Shown piece after piece: positions 13,585-23,700 of a DNA stretch of 64,000 nucleotides; position 1 is the first letter of the stretch, and each line of letters starts with the position of its first letter. The notes beneath the pieces are model-generated. The model had not been told where the DNA came from. It did not search any database and saw only the letters and a program-made list of their open reading frames with translations. A program made the position numbers and the translations under genes. This DNA is from Azospirillum brasilense (GTDB lineage: Bacteria; Pseudomonadota; Alphaproteobacteria; Azospirillales; Azospirillaceae), in the NCBI RefSeq assembly GCF_005222205.1, contig NZ_CP032347.1, forward strand, positions 434,001 through 498,000, written 5' to 3'.

Positions 13585-14688
13585 TCACGCCGCCATGACC
13601 AGCGGCGGCGCCGCGGCCAGCCGCCCGTCATGGCCGAACACGAACAGCCGCCGCGGGTCGATGAAGCACTCGATCCGCTCGCCCGGCTCGACCTCCAGCA
13701 CGCCGCGGGTGACGGCGACCCAGCGGTCGGTTCCTCCATCCGTGCGCGGCAGGTCGATGTGGACGAAACTCTCCGAACCGGTGATCTCGCTGACCGCCAC
13801 GGCACCGCTCAGGGACATCGCGTCGGCATGGGGCCGCGTCAGGTGCAGGTGGTCGGCGCGAAAGCCGATGGTGTAGTCGTCGTCCGGCAACTCCGCCAGG
13901 ACGCCGCGCGCCGGCCCGTGCTCACCGGTCGCCAGCACGATCTGCAGGCCGCGCTTGTGCACCCGCATGGTGTTGAGCGGCGGGTCGGAGAACACGCGCG
14001 CGCTGGTCAGGTTGGCCGGGCGGCGGTAGACGTCCGGGGTGCGCCCGAACTGCGCCAGCCGCCCTTCCCACAAAGTCGCCGTGTTGCCGCGGAGCAGCAG
14101 CGCCTCCGCCGGCTCGGTCGTCGCGTAGACGAAGACCGCGCCGGTCGCGGCGAAGATCTTCGGCAGCTCCTCCCGCAATTCCTCGCGCAGCTTGTAGTCC
14201 AGGTTGGCCAGCGGCTCGTCGAGCAGGACGAGCTGCGCCTCCTTCACCAGGGCGCGGGCGATGGCGGTGCGCTGCTGCTGGCCGCCGGAGAGCTGCTGCG
14301 GCGTGCGCTGCAGGTAGGGCTCCAGCTTCAGCAGGCGGGCGGCCTCCCGCACCTTGCGGTCGATTTCGTCCTTGGGCCGGCGGGCGACCCGCAGGGGGGA
14401 GGCGATGTTCTCGTAGACGGTCAGGGAGGGGTAGTTGATGAATTGCTGGTAGACCATGGCGACGGAGCGTTCGCGGACGTGCCGCCCCGTCACGTCCACA
14501 CCGTCCACCAGCACGCGCCCAGCGCTGGGCACGTCCAGCCCGGCCATCAGCCGCATCAGCGACGTCTTGCCCGACAGGGTCGGCCCCAGCAGAACGTTCA
14601 GCGACCCGCGCTCCAGGCTCAGCGACACGTTTTCGAGGTGAACGTGGCCGCCGACGTGCCTGCTGACCTTGTCCAGAACCAAGCCCAC
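13585..14688 (-). CDS. glpS: Glycerol ABC transporter ATPase GlpS, switch His missing
   Basis: 367-residue importer ATPase paired with GlpT. Walker A is GPTLSGKT (35-42), the signature LSGGQ is exact (133-137) and Walker B LVLLDE carries Glu158. In the H-loop, the usual Thr-His-Asp reads Thr-Thr-Glu (YATTEPAEAL), so the switch His is Thr191. The C-terminal third is a TOBE-like domain. First of the two ATPase genes, 68 bp downstream of glpD and 16 bp before glpT. Sequence identity to UgpC/MalK-type ATPases is evident, but operon order identifies it as GlpS. Confidence 0.93.
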   Translation of the reverse strand: MGLVLDKVSRHVGGHVHLENVSLSLERGSLNVLLGPTLSGKTSLMRLMAGLDVPSAGRVLVDGVDVTGRHVRERSVAMVYQQFINYPSLTVYENIASPLRVARRPKDEIDRKVREAARLLKLEPYLQRTPQQLSGGQQQRTAIARALVKEAQLVLLDEPLANLDYKLREELREELPKIFAATGAVFVYATTEPAEALLLRGNTATLWEGRLAQFGRTPDVYRRPANLTSARVFSDPPLNTMRVHKRGLQIVLATGEHGPARGVLAELPDDDYTIGFRADHLHLTRPHADAMSLSGAVAVSEITGSESFVHIDLPRTDGGTDRWVAVTRGVLEVEPGERIECFIDPRRLFVFGHDGRLAAAPPLVMAA

Positions 14689-14756
14689 CGGCCTTCCTCC
14701 CCAATATTCATTTTTTCTTTATTGAGATGGTTCTTGTCGCCGTTTTTCCACGCCCG

Positions 14757-16298
14757 CTATTCGGCAGCGTCGGATGCCCTCTCCCTCCGGCTGCGCTCCT
14801 CCGTCATGAAGGCGTCGAGCGCCTGCGCCTGGGCGGTGTCCAGCCGCAGCCCCAGCTTGGTCCGGCGCCACAGCACGTCCTCGGCGGTCTCCGCCCATTC
14901 CTCCGTCATCAGATAGCGGACCTCGGCCTCGGTCAGGGTGCCGCCGAAATCGCGGCCCAGATCCTCCGGCCGCGCAGCGCTGTCGAGAATCCGACGGGCG
15001 CGGGTGCCGTAGGTGCGCACCAGCCGCTCCAGATGCGGCTGCGTCAGGAAGGGCGCCCGCCCGCGCAGTTCGGCGGCCAGTGCCGCGACGCCGTCCACCG
15101 GGAAATCGCCGCCCGGCAGGGTCCCGGCGCTGCTCCAGTCCGAGGCGCCTGGGGCGAGCTTCGGCAGGAACGGCGCCAGCTTGGCGATGGCCGCGTCGGC
15201 CAGACGGCGGTAGGTGGTGATCTTGCCGCCGAAGATGTTGAGCAGCGCCGCCTTGCCGTCGCCCGGCGCGTCGAGCGCCAGCACATAGTCGCGGGTCGCC
15301 GCCTGCGCCGTCGAGGCGCCGTCGTCATAGAGCGGGCGGACGCCGGAATAGGTCCACACCACGTCGGCGGGCGTCACCGGCTTGGCGAAATAGTCCCCGG
15401 CGGCGGCGCAGAGATAGGCGATCTCCGCCTCCGACGCCCGGGCGTCCGCCGGATCGCCCTGGTAGTCGTTGTCGGTGGTGCCGATCAGGGTGAAGTCGCG
15501 CTCGTAGGGGATGGCGAAGACGATCCGCTTGTCGGCGTTCTGGAAGATGTAGCAGCGGTCGTGGTCGAACAGCTTCGGCACCACGATGTGCGAGCCCTGG
15601 ACCAGACGGATGCGCGCGTCCACCGTGGACCGCGCGCCCTGCCGCATCACCTCCGACACCCAGGGGCCGGCGGCGTTGACCAGCGCGCGGGCGCGGATGC
15701 TGCTGCGCTGGCCGCTGCGCGCGTCCTCGACCGTCACGGTCCACAGCCCGTCCTCGCGGACGGCGTTCAGGAAACGGGTGCGGGTGCGGATCGTCGCGCC
15801 CATGCGGGCGGCGTCCTGTGCGTTCAGGACCACCAGACGCGCGTCGTCGACCCAGCAATCCGAATATTCGAAAGCGCGACCGAAACCCGGCTTCAGCGGC
15901 TTTCCCGCCGGATCGCTGCGCAGATCGAGCCCGCGCGTGCCCGGCAGCCTCTCCCGCCCGCCGAGATGGTCATAGAGGAACAGGCCCAGCCGCAGGAACC
16001 AGGAGGGCCGCAGGCCGGGCAGGTGGGGCAGGACGAAGCGCAGCGGCCAGATGATGTGCGGCGCCATGCGCCACAGCACCTCGCGCTCGCGCAGCGCCTC
16101 GCGGACCAGCCGGAACTCGTAATATTCCAGGTAGCGCAGGCCGCCGTGGATCAGCTTGGTCGAGGCCGAGGACGTGCCCGACGCCAGATCCTTCTGTTCG
16201 CACAGATAGACGGAGCAGCCCCGCCCCGCGGCATCGCGCGCGATGCCGGAGCCGTTGATGCCGCCGCCGACGATGGCAAGGTCGTAGACCCCGGCCAT
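14757..16298 (-). CDS. glpD: Aerobic glycerol-3-phosphate dehydrogenase
   Basis: 513-residue FAD-dependent, membrane-associated enzyme that oxidises sn-glycerol-3-phosphate to dihydroxyacetone phosphate and passes electrons to quinone. The N-terminal dinucleotide motif is LAIVGGGINGSGIARDAAG, followed by the family block TSSASTKLIHGGLRYLEYYE. Central YSGVRPLYDD and NIFGGKITTYRRLA are also signatures. Length matches GlpD, not GlpA. First gene of the minus-strand glycerol operon; the upstream region holds repeated operator-like motifs. Confidence 0.97.
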   Translation of the reverse strand: MAGVYDLAIVGGGINGSGIARDAAGRGCSVYLCEQKDLASGTSSASTKLIHGGLRYLEYYEFRLVREALREREVLWRMAPHIIWPLRFVLPHLPGLRPSWFLRLGLFLYDHLGGRERLPGTRGLDLRSDPAGKPLKPGFGRAFEYSDCWVDDARLVVLNAQDAARMGATIRTRTRFLNAVREDGLWTVTVEDARSGQRSSIRARALVNAAGPWVSEVMRQGARSTVDARIRLVQGSHIVVPKLFDHDRCYIFQNADKRIVFAIPYERDFTLIGTTDNDYQGDPADARASEAEIAYLCAAAGDYFAKPVTPADVVWTYSGVRPLYDDGASTAQAATRDYVLALDAPGDGKAALLNIFGGKITTYRRLADAAIAKLAPFLPKLAPGASDWSSAGTLPGGDFPVDGVAALAAELRGRAPFLTQPHLERLVRTYGTRARRILDSAARPEDLGRDFGGTLTEAEVRYLMTEEWAETAEDVLWRRTKLGLRLDTAQAQALDAFMTEERSRRERASDAAE

Positions 16299-16351
16299 CC
16301 ATCCCTCCTCTCCGCTGTGCGCCCGCCCCTTGCGGTCTGCGCCTTTGTTTT

Positions 16352-16415
16352 CGTTTCAAACGGTAGCTGAGGGTTCGACAGGCCGCAATACGAAAAAAGT
16401 GAAAGCGATACGAAA
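16352..16415. promoter_or_regulatory. Candidate operator cluster upstream of glpD (GlpR/DeoR-type)
   Basis: Upstream of glpD are a perfect 11-bp palindrome CGTTTCAAACG (16352-16362) and two copies of ATACGAAA (16388-16395 and 16408-16415) exactly 20 bp apart, about two helical turns, with GTGAAAG between. DeoR-type repressors such as GlpR bind TTTCG-rich repeats, which read on the minus strand here. No glpR gene is in the window. The element lies between divergent glpD and the DedA gene. Confidence 0.45.
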
Positions 16416-16508
16416 GACGATGGCGCCATCCCCCCTCCCTCGTTGGGGGAGCCGGTGAACTCCCGCGGCGCTGGCGGGTTATCCAGGCAACCGGAACCGG
16501 AGGACCGC

Positions 16509-17114
16509 GTGTTCGAGTGGATCACTGACTTGGTCGAAAGCGGCGGCTACGCCGGCATTGCGCTTCTGATGCTGCTGGAGAACGTCTTTCCGCCCATCCC
16601 ATCGGAACTCATCATGCCGTTGGCCGGATTCGTCGCCGCACGCGGGGATCTCAGCCTGCCGCTGGTGGTTCTGGCGGGCACCGCGGGTTCGGTGGCGGGC
16701 GCGCTGTTCTGGTATTACGCCGGGCTGTGGCTGGGCAGCGAACGGCTGAAGCGGCTGGCCGCCCGGCATGGCCGCTGGCTGACGGTGGCGCCCGCGCAGG
16801 TTGACGAGGCGACGGGCTGGTTCCGCCGGCACAGCGGGGCGTCGGTGCTGATCGGGCGCCTGATCCCGGCGGTGCGGACGCTGATCTCCGTTCCCGCCGG
16901 GATCGCCGGGATGGGTCTGGCCCGCTTCATGGTCTTCTCGACCATCGGAACGGCGCTGTGGTCGCTGGTCCTCGCCGGCGCCGGCTATCTGCTGGAGGGC
17001 CAGTACGACAAGGTGTCGGGCTGGATGGACCCGGTGGCCAAGCTGGTCATCGCCGCCATCGCCGCCTGGTACGCCTATCGCGTCGCCACCTTCCGCCCGC
17101 AGGAGCAGAACTGA
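16509..17114 (+). CDS. DedA-family membrane protein
   Basis: 201-residue DedA/SNARE-associated inner-membrane protein, a family now linked to polyprenyl-phosphate or phospholipid translocation and to membrane-potential homeostasis. Seen: ENVFPPIPSELIMPLAGF near the N-terminus, and the family motif FxRHSGAS...IGRLIPAVRTLISVPAG, which contains the conserved G-R-x-I-P-x-V-R. About four to five hydrophobic segments. The GTG at 16509 is preferred because GGAGG lies 5 bases upstream; an in-frame ATG at 16443 would add a non-family N-terminus. Divergent from glpD. Confidence 0.88.
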   Translation: MFEWITDLVESGGYAGIALLMLLENVFPPIPSELIMPLAGFVAARGDLSLPLVVLAGTAGSVAGALFWYYAGLWLGSERLKRLAARHGRWLTVAPAQVDEATGWFRRHSGASVLIGRLIPAVRTLISVPAGIAGMGLARFMVFSTIGTALWSLVLAGAGYLLEGQYDKVSGWMDPVAKLVIAAIAAWYAYRVATFRPQEQN

Positions 17115-17133
17115 CGGGGTGTTTCCCCGTCAG
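17111..17133. terminator. Hairpin between convergent dedA and DUF3008 genes
   Basis: Perfect 9-bp inverted repeat CTGACGGGG-TGTTT-CCCCGTCAG, whose left arm includes the dedA stop codon. No U-tract follows on either strand, but its place between two convergent genes fits a bidirectional terminator. Confidence 0.55.
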
Positions 17134-17145
17134 TGTCCACAACCC

Positions 17146-17349
17146 TCAATCCTTCGCTTCATCTTTCGAACTGCGGGTGGGCAAGTCCTTCCGTTTTGCG
17201 GATGCCATCTCCTGCAGTTCCTTTTCACTCATTGACTTCGCCATCTCCTTCGAGGCCCCGCGCAGACTGGATTCCGGCTGCTCCCCGCGCTTGGCCGCCA
17301 GCGCCGCGCCCGCGGCCATCTGCTGCTTCTTGGACTCCGCCTTGCTCAT
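17146..17349 (-). CDS. DUF3008-family small hydrophilic protein
   Basis: 67-residue Lys/Ala/Ser-rich protein: SKKQQMAAGAALAAKRGE, then SLRGASKEMAKSMSEKEL and a KRKDLP tail. This pattern (QxAAGAAL.AKRGE, GASKxMxxSMSxxEL) is that of DUF3008, small proteins of unknown function often seen near stress genes. Start ATG 17349 with GGAGGGG upstream. It faces the DedA gene and is divergent from the NRPS operon. Confidence 0.8.
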   Translation of the reverse strand: MSKAESKKQQMAAGAALAAKRGEQPESSLRGASKEMAKSMSEKELQEMASAKRKDLPTRSSKDEAKD

Positions 17350-17591
17350 CCGTCCCCTCCAACCGTGATGTGAACGCACTGTCCTTCAACAGGCCATCAA
17401 CAGGGCTGAGACGAATTCCGTCCGTCCCGCCGGCGCCGCAACCTTTGATGGCTCCACCGCGCCGGTCGCGCCGCCCGGCGTCCGTGAGACTCCTTGGACT
17501 GGAATAACCACACGCGGGTGTGTTCGGGGCTGTTCCATATCCGTAATACGGCTTTCGCAACTGTCAGAATCTCTCTTAGTTGTATCAATCG

Positions 17592-17619
17592 TTGACAATC
17601 CCTCTTTAGGACGTATTTT
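17592..17619 (+). promoter_or_regulatory. Sigma-70-type promoter of the NRPS operon
   Basis: An exact TTGACA (17592-17597) is followed after 16 bp by TATTTT (17614-17619). It lies in an AT-rich island, unusual for this DNA, about 94-106 bases before the NRPS start codons. The 350-bp region between 17350 and 17712 holds no convincing gene. This long leader could hold regulatory structure; I see no clear Fur box or riboswitch. Confidence 0.55.
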
Positions 17620-17724
17620 TGGCGATCTAATCCCTTTTCGGGATGCATATGACGTTTCTGTAAAAACTCGCCGCGAATTTTCCCATCGGATCATTGCAAC
17701 GCCGAAGGAATAGTGGGGACTTCG

Positions 17725-20700
17725 ATGCCCGACACCACGCCGCACATCCCCACCGATCGCCTTCATCTGTCCAACAGTTTCGGACCGGTCAAAATCTGGC
17801 CCGATCTTCGTCTGCACGAGGGATTCGAACAGCTTGTCGAGCGGCATCCCACCGCTCCGGCGGTGGTGACGGAGGCCGGTATCCTCGACTATGCCGGACT
17901 GGACGCGGCGGCCAACGCGCTGGCTCACGCGCTGCTGGCGCTTGGGTTGGGCATGGAGGAGCCGGTCGGCGTTCTGACGGAACGGTCGGGTCACCTGCCG
18001 CAGGCCTTCCTCGGCATTCTCAAGGCGGGCGGGGTCTATGTGCCGATGGTCGCCGACCTGCCGCCGGAGCGGCTGGCGAACATGGCGCGGCAAGCGGGGA
18101 TGCGGCTGCTGGTCGCGCTCGACGGGCTGGTCCCGCCGGAAGCGCTGACCCATGCTCTGTCCGCCAACGGCAAGATGGAGCGGCCGCAAGCCGTCCTGCG
18201 CCCCGAATCCCTGGACGGCGAGAGTCTTGCCAGGTCCGCGGAGCGCCCGGACCGGCCCGGTCCGGCCAATGGGCTGGCGGTCATCCTCTTCACCTCCGGC
18301 TCGACCGGCCAGCCGAAGGGCGTCCTGATCCAGCACGACGCCTGCGTGAATCTGGCGCTCGGCCACACGGAGGCGCAAGGCGTCGGGCCGGGAGACCGGG
18401 TGCTGCTGTCCACCTCCCCCGGCTTCATCCTGGGCTTCCGCGAGCTGTGCCTGCCGCTGCTCTCCGGGGCCGCCTATGTCCCGGCCTCGCGCGCGCTGAT
18501 CGACGATCCGGCGCGGCTGCTCGACCATATGGCCCGGCTGGGCGTGACCATCGCGCTGTTCACCCCCTCCTATCTGCGGCTTCTGCGCGGCGCGGTACCG
18601 GCGGGGCTGCGCATGATCCTGACCGCCGGGGAGCGGCCCAACCCGGACGACGCGCGGCATTACGCCCGTTACCTCGACTATTGGAACATGCACGGCGCCA
18701 CCGAGGTCTGCGGCACCATCTGCATGCACAAGGTGAATCCGGACGGCGACGGCCCGCTGCCCAGCGGGCGCCCCTTCACCAACAACGCCGTCCATCTGCT
18801 GGACCGCCACGGCAACGAGGTCCCCGACGGCGAGGTCGGCGAGATCCATGTCATCGGGCGGGGCGTGTCGCGCGGCTACCTGAACCAGCCCGAGCTGTCG
18901 GCGGAGAATTTCGTCGAGACGCGCTTCGGGCGCGCCTACCGCACGCACGACCTTGGGCGCTGGAACGAAAACGGCGACCTGGAGACGCTGGGCCGCGCCG
19001 ACGACATGGTGAAGGTGTCCGGCCAGTCGGTGTCGCTGAGCGAGATCGAGCGGACACTGCTGCGCCATCCGCTGGTCAGCCGCGCCGCCGCCCTTCAGCA
19101 TCAGGGCCGCCTCGCCGCGATCGTCGAGAGCGCCGATCCGGAGGCGGCGCAAGCGGAAGACTGGCGCGCCTTCCTCGGCCGCACACTGCCCGCCTACATG
19201 GTGCCGGCGCGGGTGAAGGCGGTGGCCCGCATGCCGATCAACTCCGCCGGCAAGACCGACCGCCGCGCCCTGCTGGCGCTCGCCGAAGAGGCATTGTCCG
19301 CCGCGCGCCGCACGGGCGGAACGCCGCCGCAAGGCGATCTGGAGCGGGCCATCGCCACGGTCTGGGAAGAGATTCTGGACACACGCCCGGTGATGCGGGA
19401 CGACCCGTTCTTCGCCATCGGCGGCACCAGCCTGCTCGCCATCGCGGTCGGGCAGCGCCTCCATGCGCTCGGCCATCCGGTCACGGTGCCGGTGATCCTG
19501 GCCTCGCAGACGGTGGAGGCGTTGGCCCGCCGAATCGTGGAGCGCAAGGACGAGGACACCGCCCCGCTGGACGTGAGCGAAGGCCCCGCCACCGCCGGAC
19601 AGGAGGATTTCTGGGTCGCCGCCAAGCTCGGCCTCGCCGCCGCCGGATCGCACGTCGTGCGCGTCCTGTCGGTGCGCGGCCCGGTTCCAAAGGTCGAGCG
19701 CTGGCGCGCCGCCTGGGCCGCCTTGCTGGAGCGCCACCCGGCCCTGCGCACCGCCTTCCACACCGACGCCGAAGGCCGGGTGCGCTGGCGCACGATCCCC
19801 GCCGCCGCCCTGCCGCCCTCCGCCGGCTTCTCCGTCGACCGCTGCCACCTCCCGGAGGAGGCGCGCGAGCTGATCGCCGGCTACGCCGAGACGCCCTTTG
19901 CCCTGACCGAAGCGCCGTTGGCCCGCGCCGGCCTGATGATCATCGAATCCGGCAACGAGACGCTGTTCTGGTTCGTGCTGCATCATGCCGTCGTGGACGG
20001 CCAGTCCGCCCGCACCGTGCAGGAGGATGTCCTGGCCCTCCTGCTGGACCGCGCCTTGCCTCCGGCGCCGCACGGCATCGCGCTGGCCGCGCGGGACGAA
20101 GCCCGCCACCTCCGCTCCGACCTGGCGGAGCGGGACCGCGCCTTCTGGAACGCCAAGCTGGACGCCCTGCCGCTTGAGGCGTTCGAGGAGCTTCCGCTCG
20201 ACCAGCCCCGCCCCATCACGCCCAGCGGGCGCTCCGCCCCACCCCTGGCGGAGCGGCTGGACGCCGCGACCACCACAGCCCTCACCGCCATCGCGAAGGC
20301 TCAAGGCGTCGGCCTGCACGGGCTGCTGCTGGCGATCCTGGCGGCGGAGACGCGGCGGCGCGGTGGGCGGACCGACCTGATCCTCGGAACCGGCGTTTCG
20401 CTGCGCCCGGCGGGGGGCGAGGACGCGGTCGGGCATTTCGTCAATCTCGTGCCGGTCGTCCTGCCCGGCGCCCCGACGGCACTGGCCGGGCAGGTCCGCG
20501 CCGCCCAGGATGCGCTGACCGAGGCGGTCGGACACGCCGGCCTGCCCGCCAACCTGATCCAGCGTGAATTCCGCCAGCGCCGGCCCGACGCGCTGCCGCC
20601 CGCCCGCCCCAACCTCTTCGCGGTGGCGCTGACCGCCAACCCGCCGCGCACCAGCGCCGATCCGGCCAGCGGCCTGTCGCTGTCCCCACGCCGGTTGCCC

Positions 20701-23700
20701 GGCGCGCTCGCCCACCCCGCCGCCGGCCTTGACCTCGCCTTCAGCCACGAGCCGGTGACGGATGACGACGGCGAAGGGTTGGAACTCGCCCTTCTATGGA
20801 ATCCGGACGTCCACACGGAGACCACGGCGCACTCCTGGCTGGCCGGCTTCGCCGCCTGGGCGCGTTGGCTCGCCGTCGATCCGGCACGGCTGGACTCGCC
20901 CCTGCCCGCGCTGCTCCCGGAGGAGGCGGCCCTTCTCGACCGCTGGGAGCATGGCGAGGAGCGCCCCCGCCCGCCCCGCCGCGCCCACGAACTGTTCGAG
21001 GACATCGCCGCCCGCCAGCCGGACCGCCCCGCCGTGGTCACCCGCAGCGGCGTGCGGACCTATGGCGAGTTGAACCGGGACGCCGACCGCATCGCCGCCG
21101 CCCTTCTGCTCTGCGGCGTGGCACGGCAGGACGCCGTGGCGGTGCTGACCGGCTGCTCTCCAGGCCTGCCGGCGGCGGTGCTAGGCGTCTGGAAAGCCGG
21201 GGCGGCCTATCTGCCTCTGGCCCAGGACCTGCCGCCGGAGCGCATGGCCTACATGGTCCGCGACGCCGGGGTCCGGCTGCTGATCGCGCTGGACGGCCAG
21301 CCCGTCCCGCCCGCCCTGGCCGAGGCCGTGCCGACGCTGATCCGCCCGGACATCCTCGAAGGCTCCGCCGCACCGACCACCGTGGCTGGGGCGCCGGACG
21401 ACCTCGCCTACGTCATCTACACCTCCGGCACGACCGGGCATCCGAAGGGCGTCGCGGTCCGTCACGACGGCTTCATCAACGCCGCGCTGGCGACCGGGGA
21501 GACGGTCGGCCTGCGGGCGGACGACCGCATGGCGCTGGCGGCGACGCCGGGATTCGACGCCTCGCTGTGGGAACTCGGGCTGGCGCTGCTGCACGGGATG
21601 GCGATGGTTCCCGTGCCGCCGGACCTGCGCGATGATCCCTGGGCGCTGAAGGACGCCTACACGGAGTTGGGCGTCACCGTGGCCTTCCACGCCCCTTCCT
21701 ATCTGCGGATCAGCCAGGAGAAGCCGTTCCGCGGCCTGCGTGTCCTGCTGACCGGCGGAGAGGCGCCGAACGCCGACGACGCCCGCCACCACGCCGCCGA
21801 CCTGGCCTTCTGGAACGCCTACGGCCCCACCGAGGCGAGCATCCTCGCATCCATGGGCCGCATCCTGCCCGACAGCGGGCGCGGCGGCCCGGTCCCCGCC
21901 GGACGCCCGTTGCCCAACAGCCGGGTCACTCTGCGCCGTCCGGACGGCACGCCGGTTCCGCCGGGCCTGCCGGGAGAAGTGTGGCTGGGCGGGGTGGGCC
22001 TCGCCCGCGGCTACCTCAACAACCCCGACCTGACCGCCCGCGCCTTCGTCGAGACGGCGGAGGGCCGCTTCTACCGCACCGGCGATCTGGGCCGCTGGAC
22101 GGCGGACGGGCGACTGGTCCTGTGTGGCCGCATCGACCATCAGGTGAAGCTGCACGGCCAGCGCGTCGAACTCGCCGAGATCGAGCAGGACCTGCTGGCC
22201 CACCCCGCCGCCGCCCAGGCCGTCGTCCTGGTGGACGCCGCGGCGGAGGGCACCAAGGCCTTGCGCGCTTTCGTCCGCGCCAAGGACGGCGCCACCCTGC
22301 CCGACGAGGAGGCGTGGCGCGCCTTCCTCGCCGACCGCCTGCCCGCCTTCATGGTGCCGGCCAGCGTGACGGGTGTGGACAGCGTCCCCCTGACGCCGGC
22401 GGGCAAGATCGACCGCGACGCCCTGCTCCGCCTCGCACACGCCCATGGCGATGCCACCACGGCGGAGCGGCAGGCGCCGCGGGACGGGCTAGAACACCGC
22501 ATCGCCGCCCTGTGGAGCGGTCTGCTGGGCGAGGAGGTCGCACGCACCGACAATTTCTTCGCGCTCGGCGGCAACAGCCTGCTGGCGGTGACCATTGCGC
22601 ACCGGCTGTCCCAGGATCTGGGCGTGGCCGTTCCGGCGCGCGCCCTGTTCGCCGCCCCGACCCTGGCCGGCTTCGCCCGCAAGGTGGCGGCGTTGCGCGA
22701 TGCGGAAACGCCGCAAGCCGACGCGGACGACTCCGACCTCGCCACCGAAGGGGAGCGCGAATTCTGGGTGGCCGAAGCGGCGGGGCTGGACACGCGGCCC
22801 TTCATCATCCCGGTGATCCGCGCCGTGGAGGGGGAGTTGCCGGACGCGGCCCGCTGGTCGGACGCCTGGACGGCGCTCGCCGAGCGGCATGAGGCGCTGC
22901 GCACAAGCTTCGCGGAAGGTGCGGATGGGCGTTTGCGCCGCCGCATCGCCGCCTCCATCGACGGTGCGCTGGAACTCTCCACGCAGGCTGACCGCGCCGC
23001 GGCGCTTGCCCACATCCGCGCCCGCCAGGGGCAGCCCTTCGCCATGACCGAGGCACCGCTGTGGCGGGCCGGGCTGGTGACGTCGGTGGACGGCGGTACG
23101 CCGCTGTTTTGGATGGCGCTGCATCATTCCATCGGGGATGGGCGCTCGGTCGGCGTCCTGCTGGAGGAACTGACCGCGCTGCTGGCGGGTGAGCGCCTGC
23201 CGCCCCCTCCCGCCCGCTACGCCGCCCTGGCCGCCCGTGAGCGGCGTTATCTGGACGGCCCGGACCGCGCCGTGGACGAGGCCCATTGGCGGAACCTGCT
23301 GTCCACCCTGCCCGCCGACGTTTTCGACGACTGGCCGCTCGACACGCCGCGCGCCGCCGGTGCCGCGCCCGGCAGCCACCGCTTCGAACTGCGGTTGGAA
23401 CCGGCCACCGCCGCCGGGCTCAAGGCGGTCGCCCGCCGGCACGAGGCCAGCCTGCACGCCGTCCTGCTGACCCTGCTGGCGCGCGAGGTGCGGCGGCGCA
23501 CCGGACGCGGCGCCGTCACCATCGGCACCACCGGCGATATCCGGGAAACCGCCGAGGACGCGCGCGTCGTCGGCTACGGCGTGACCATGCTGCCGCTGGC
23601 CCTCCAGTCCGCCGCCGGAGCACCCTTCGCAGCGGAGCTTCGCGCCACCCAGGCGGCCCTGGCCGGGGCGCTGCAGCACGCCCGCCTGCCCTTCACGCGG

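Noticed and set aside
13569..13805. Longer GlpT start at 13805
   Set aside because: The extension overlaps the 3' end of glpS and has no ABC-family similarity; ATG 13568 begins the ATPase fold.
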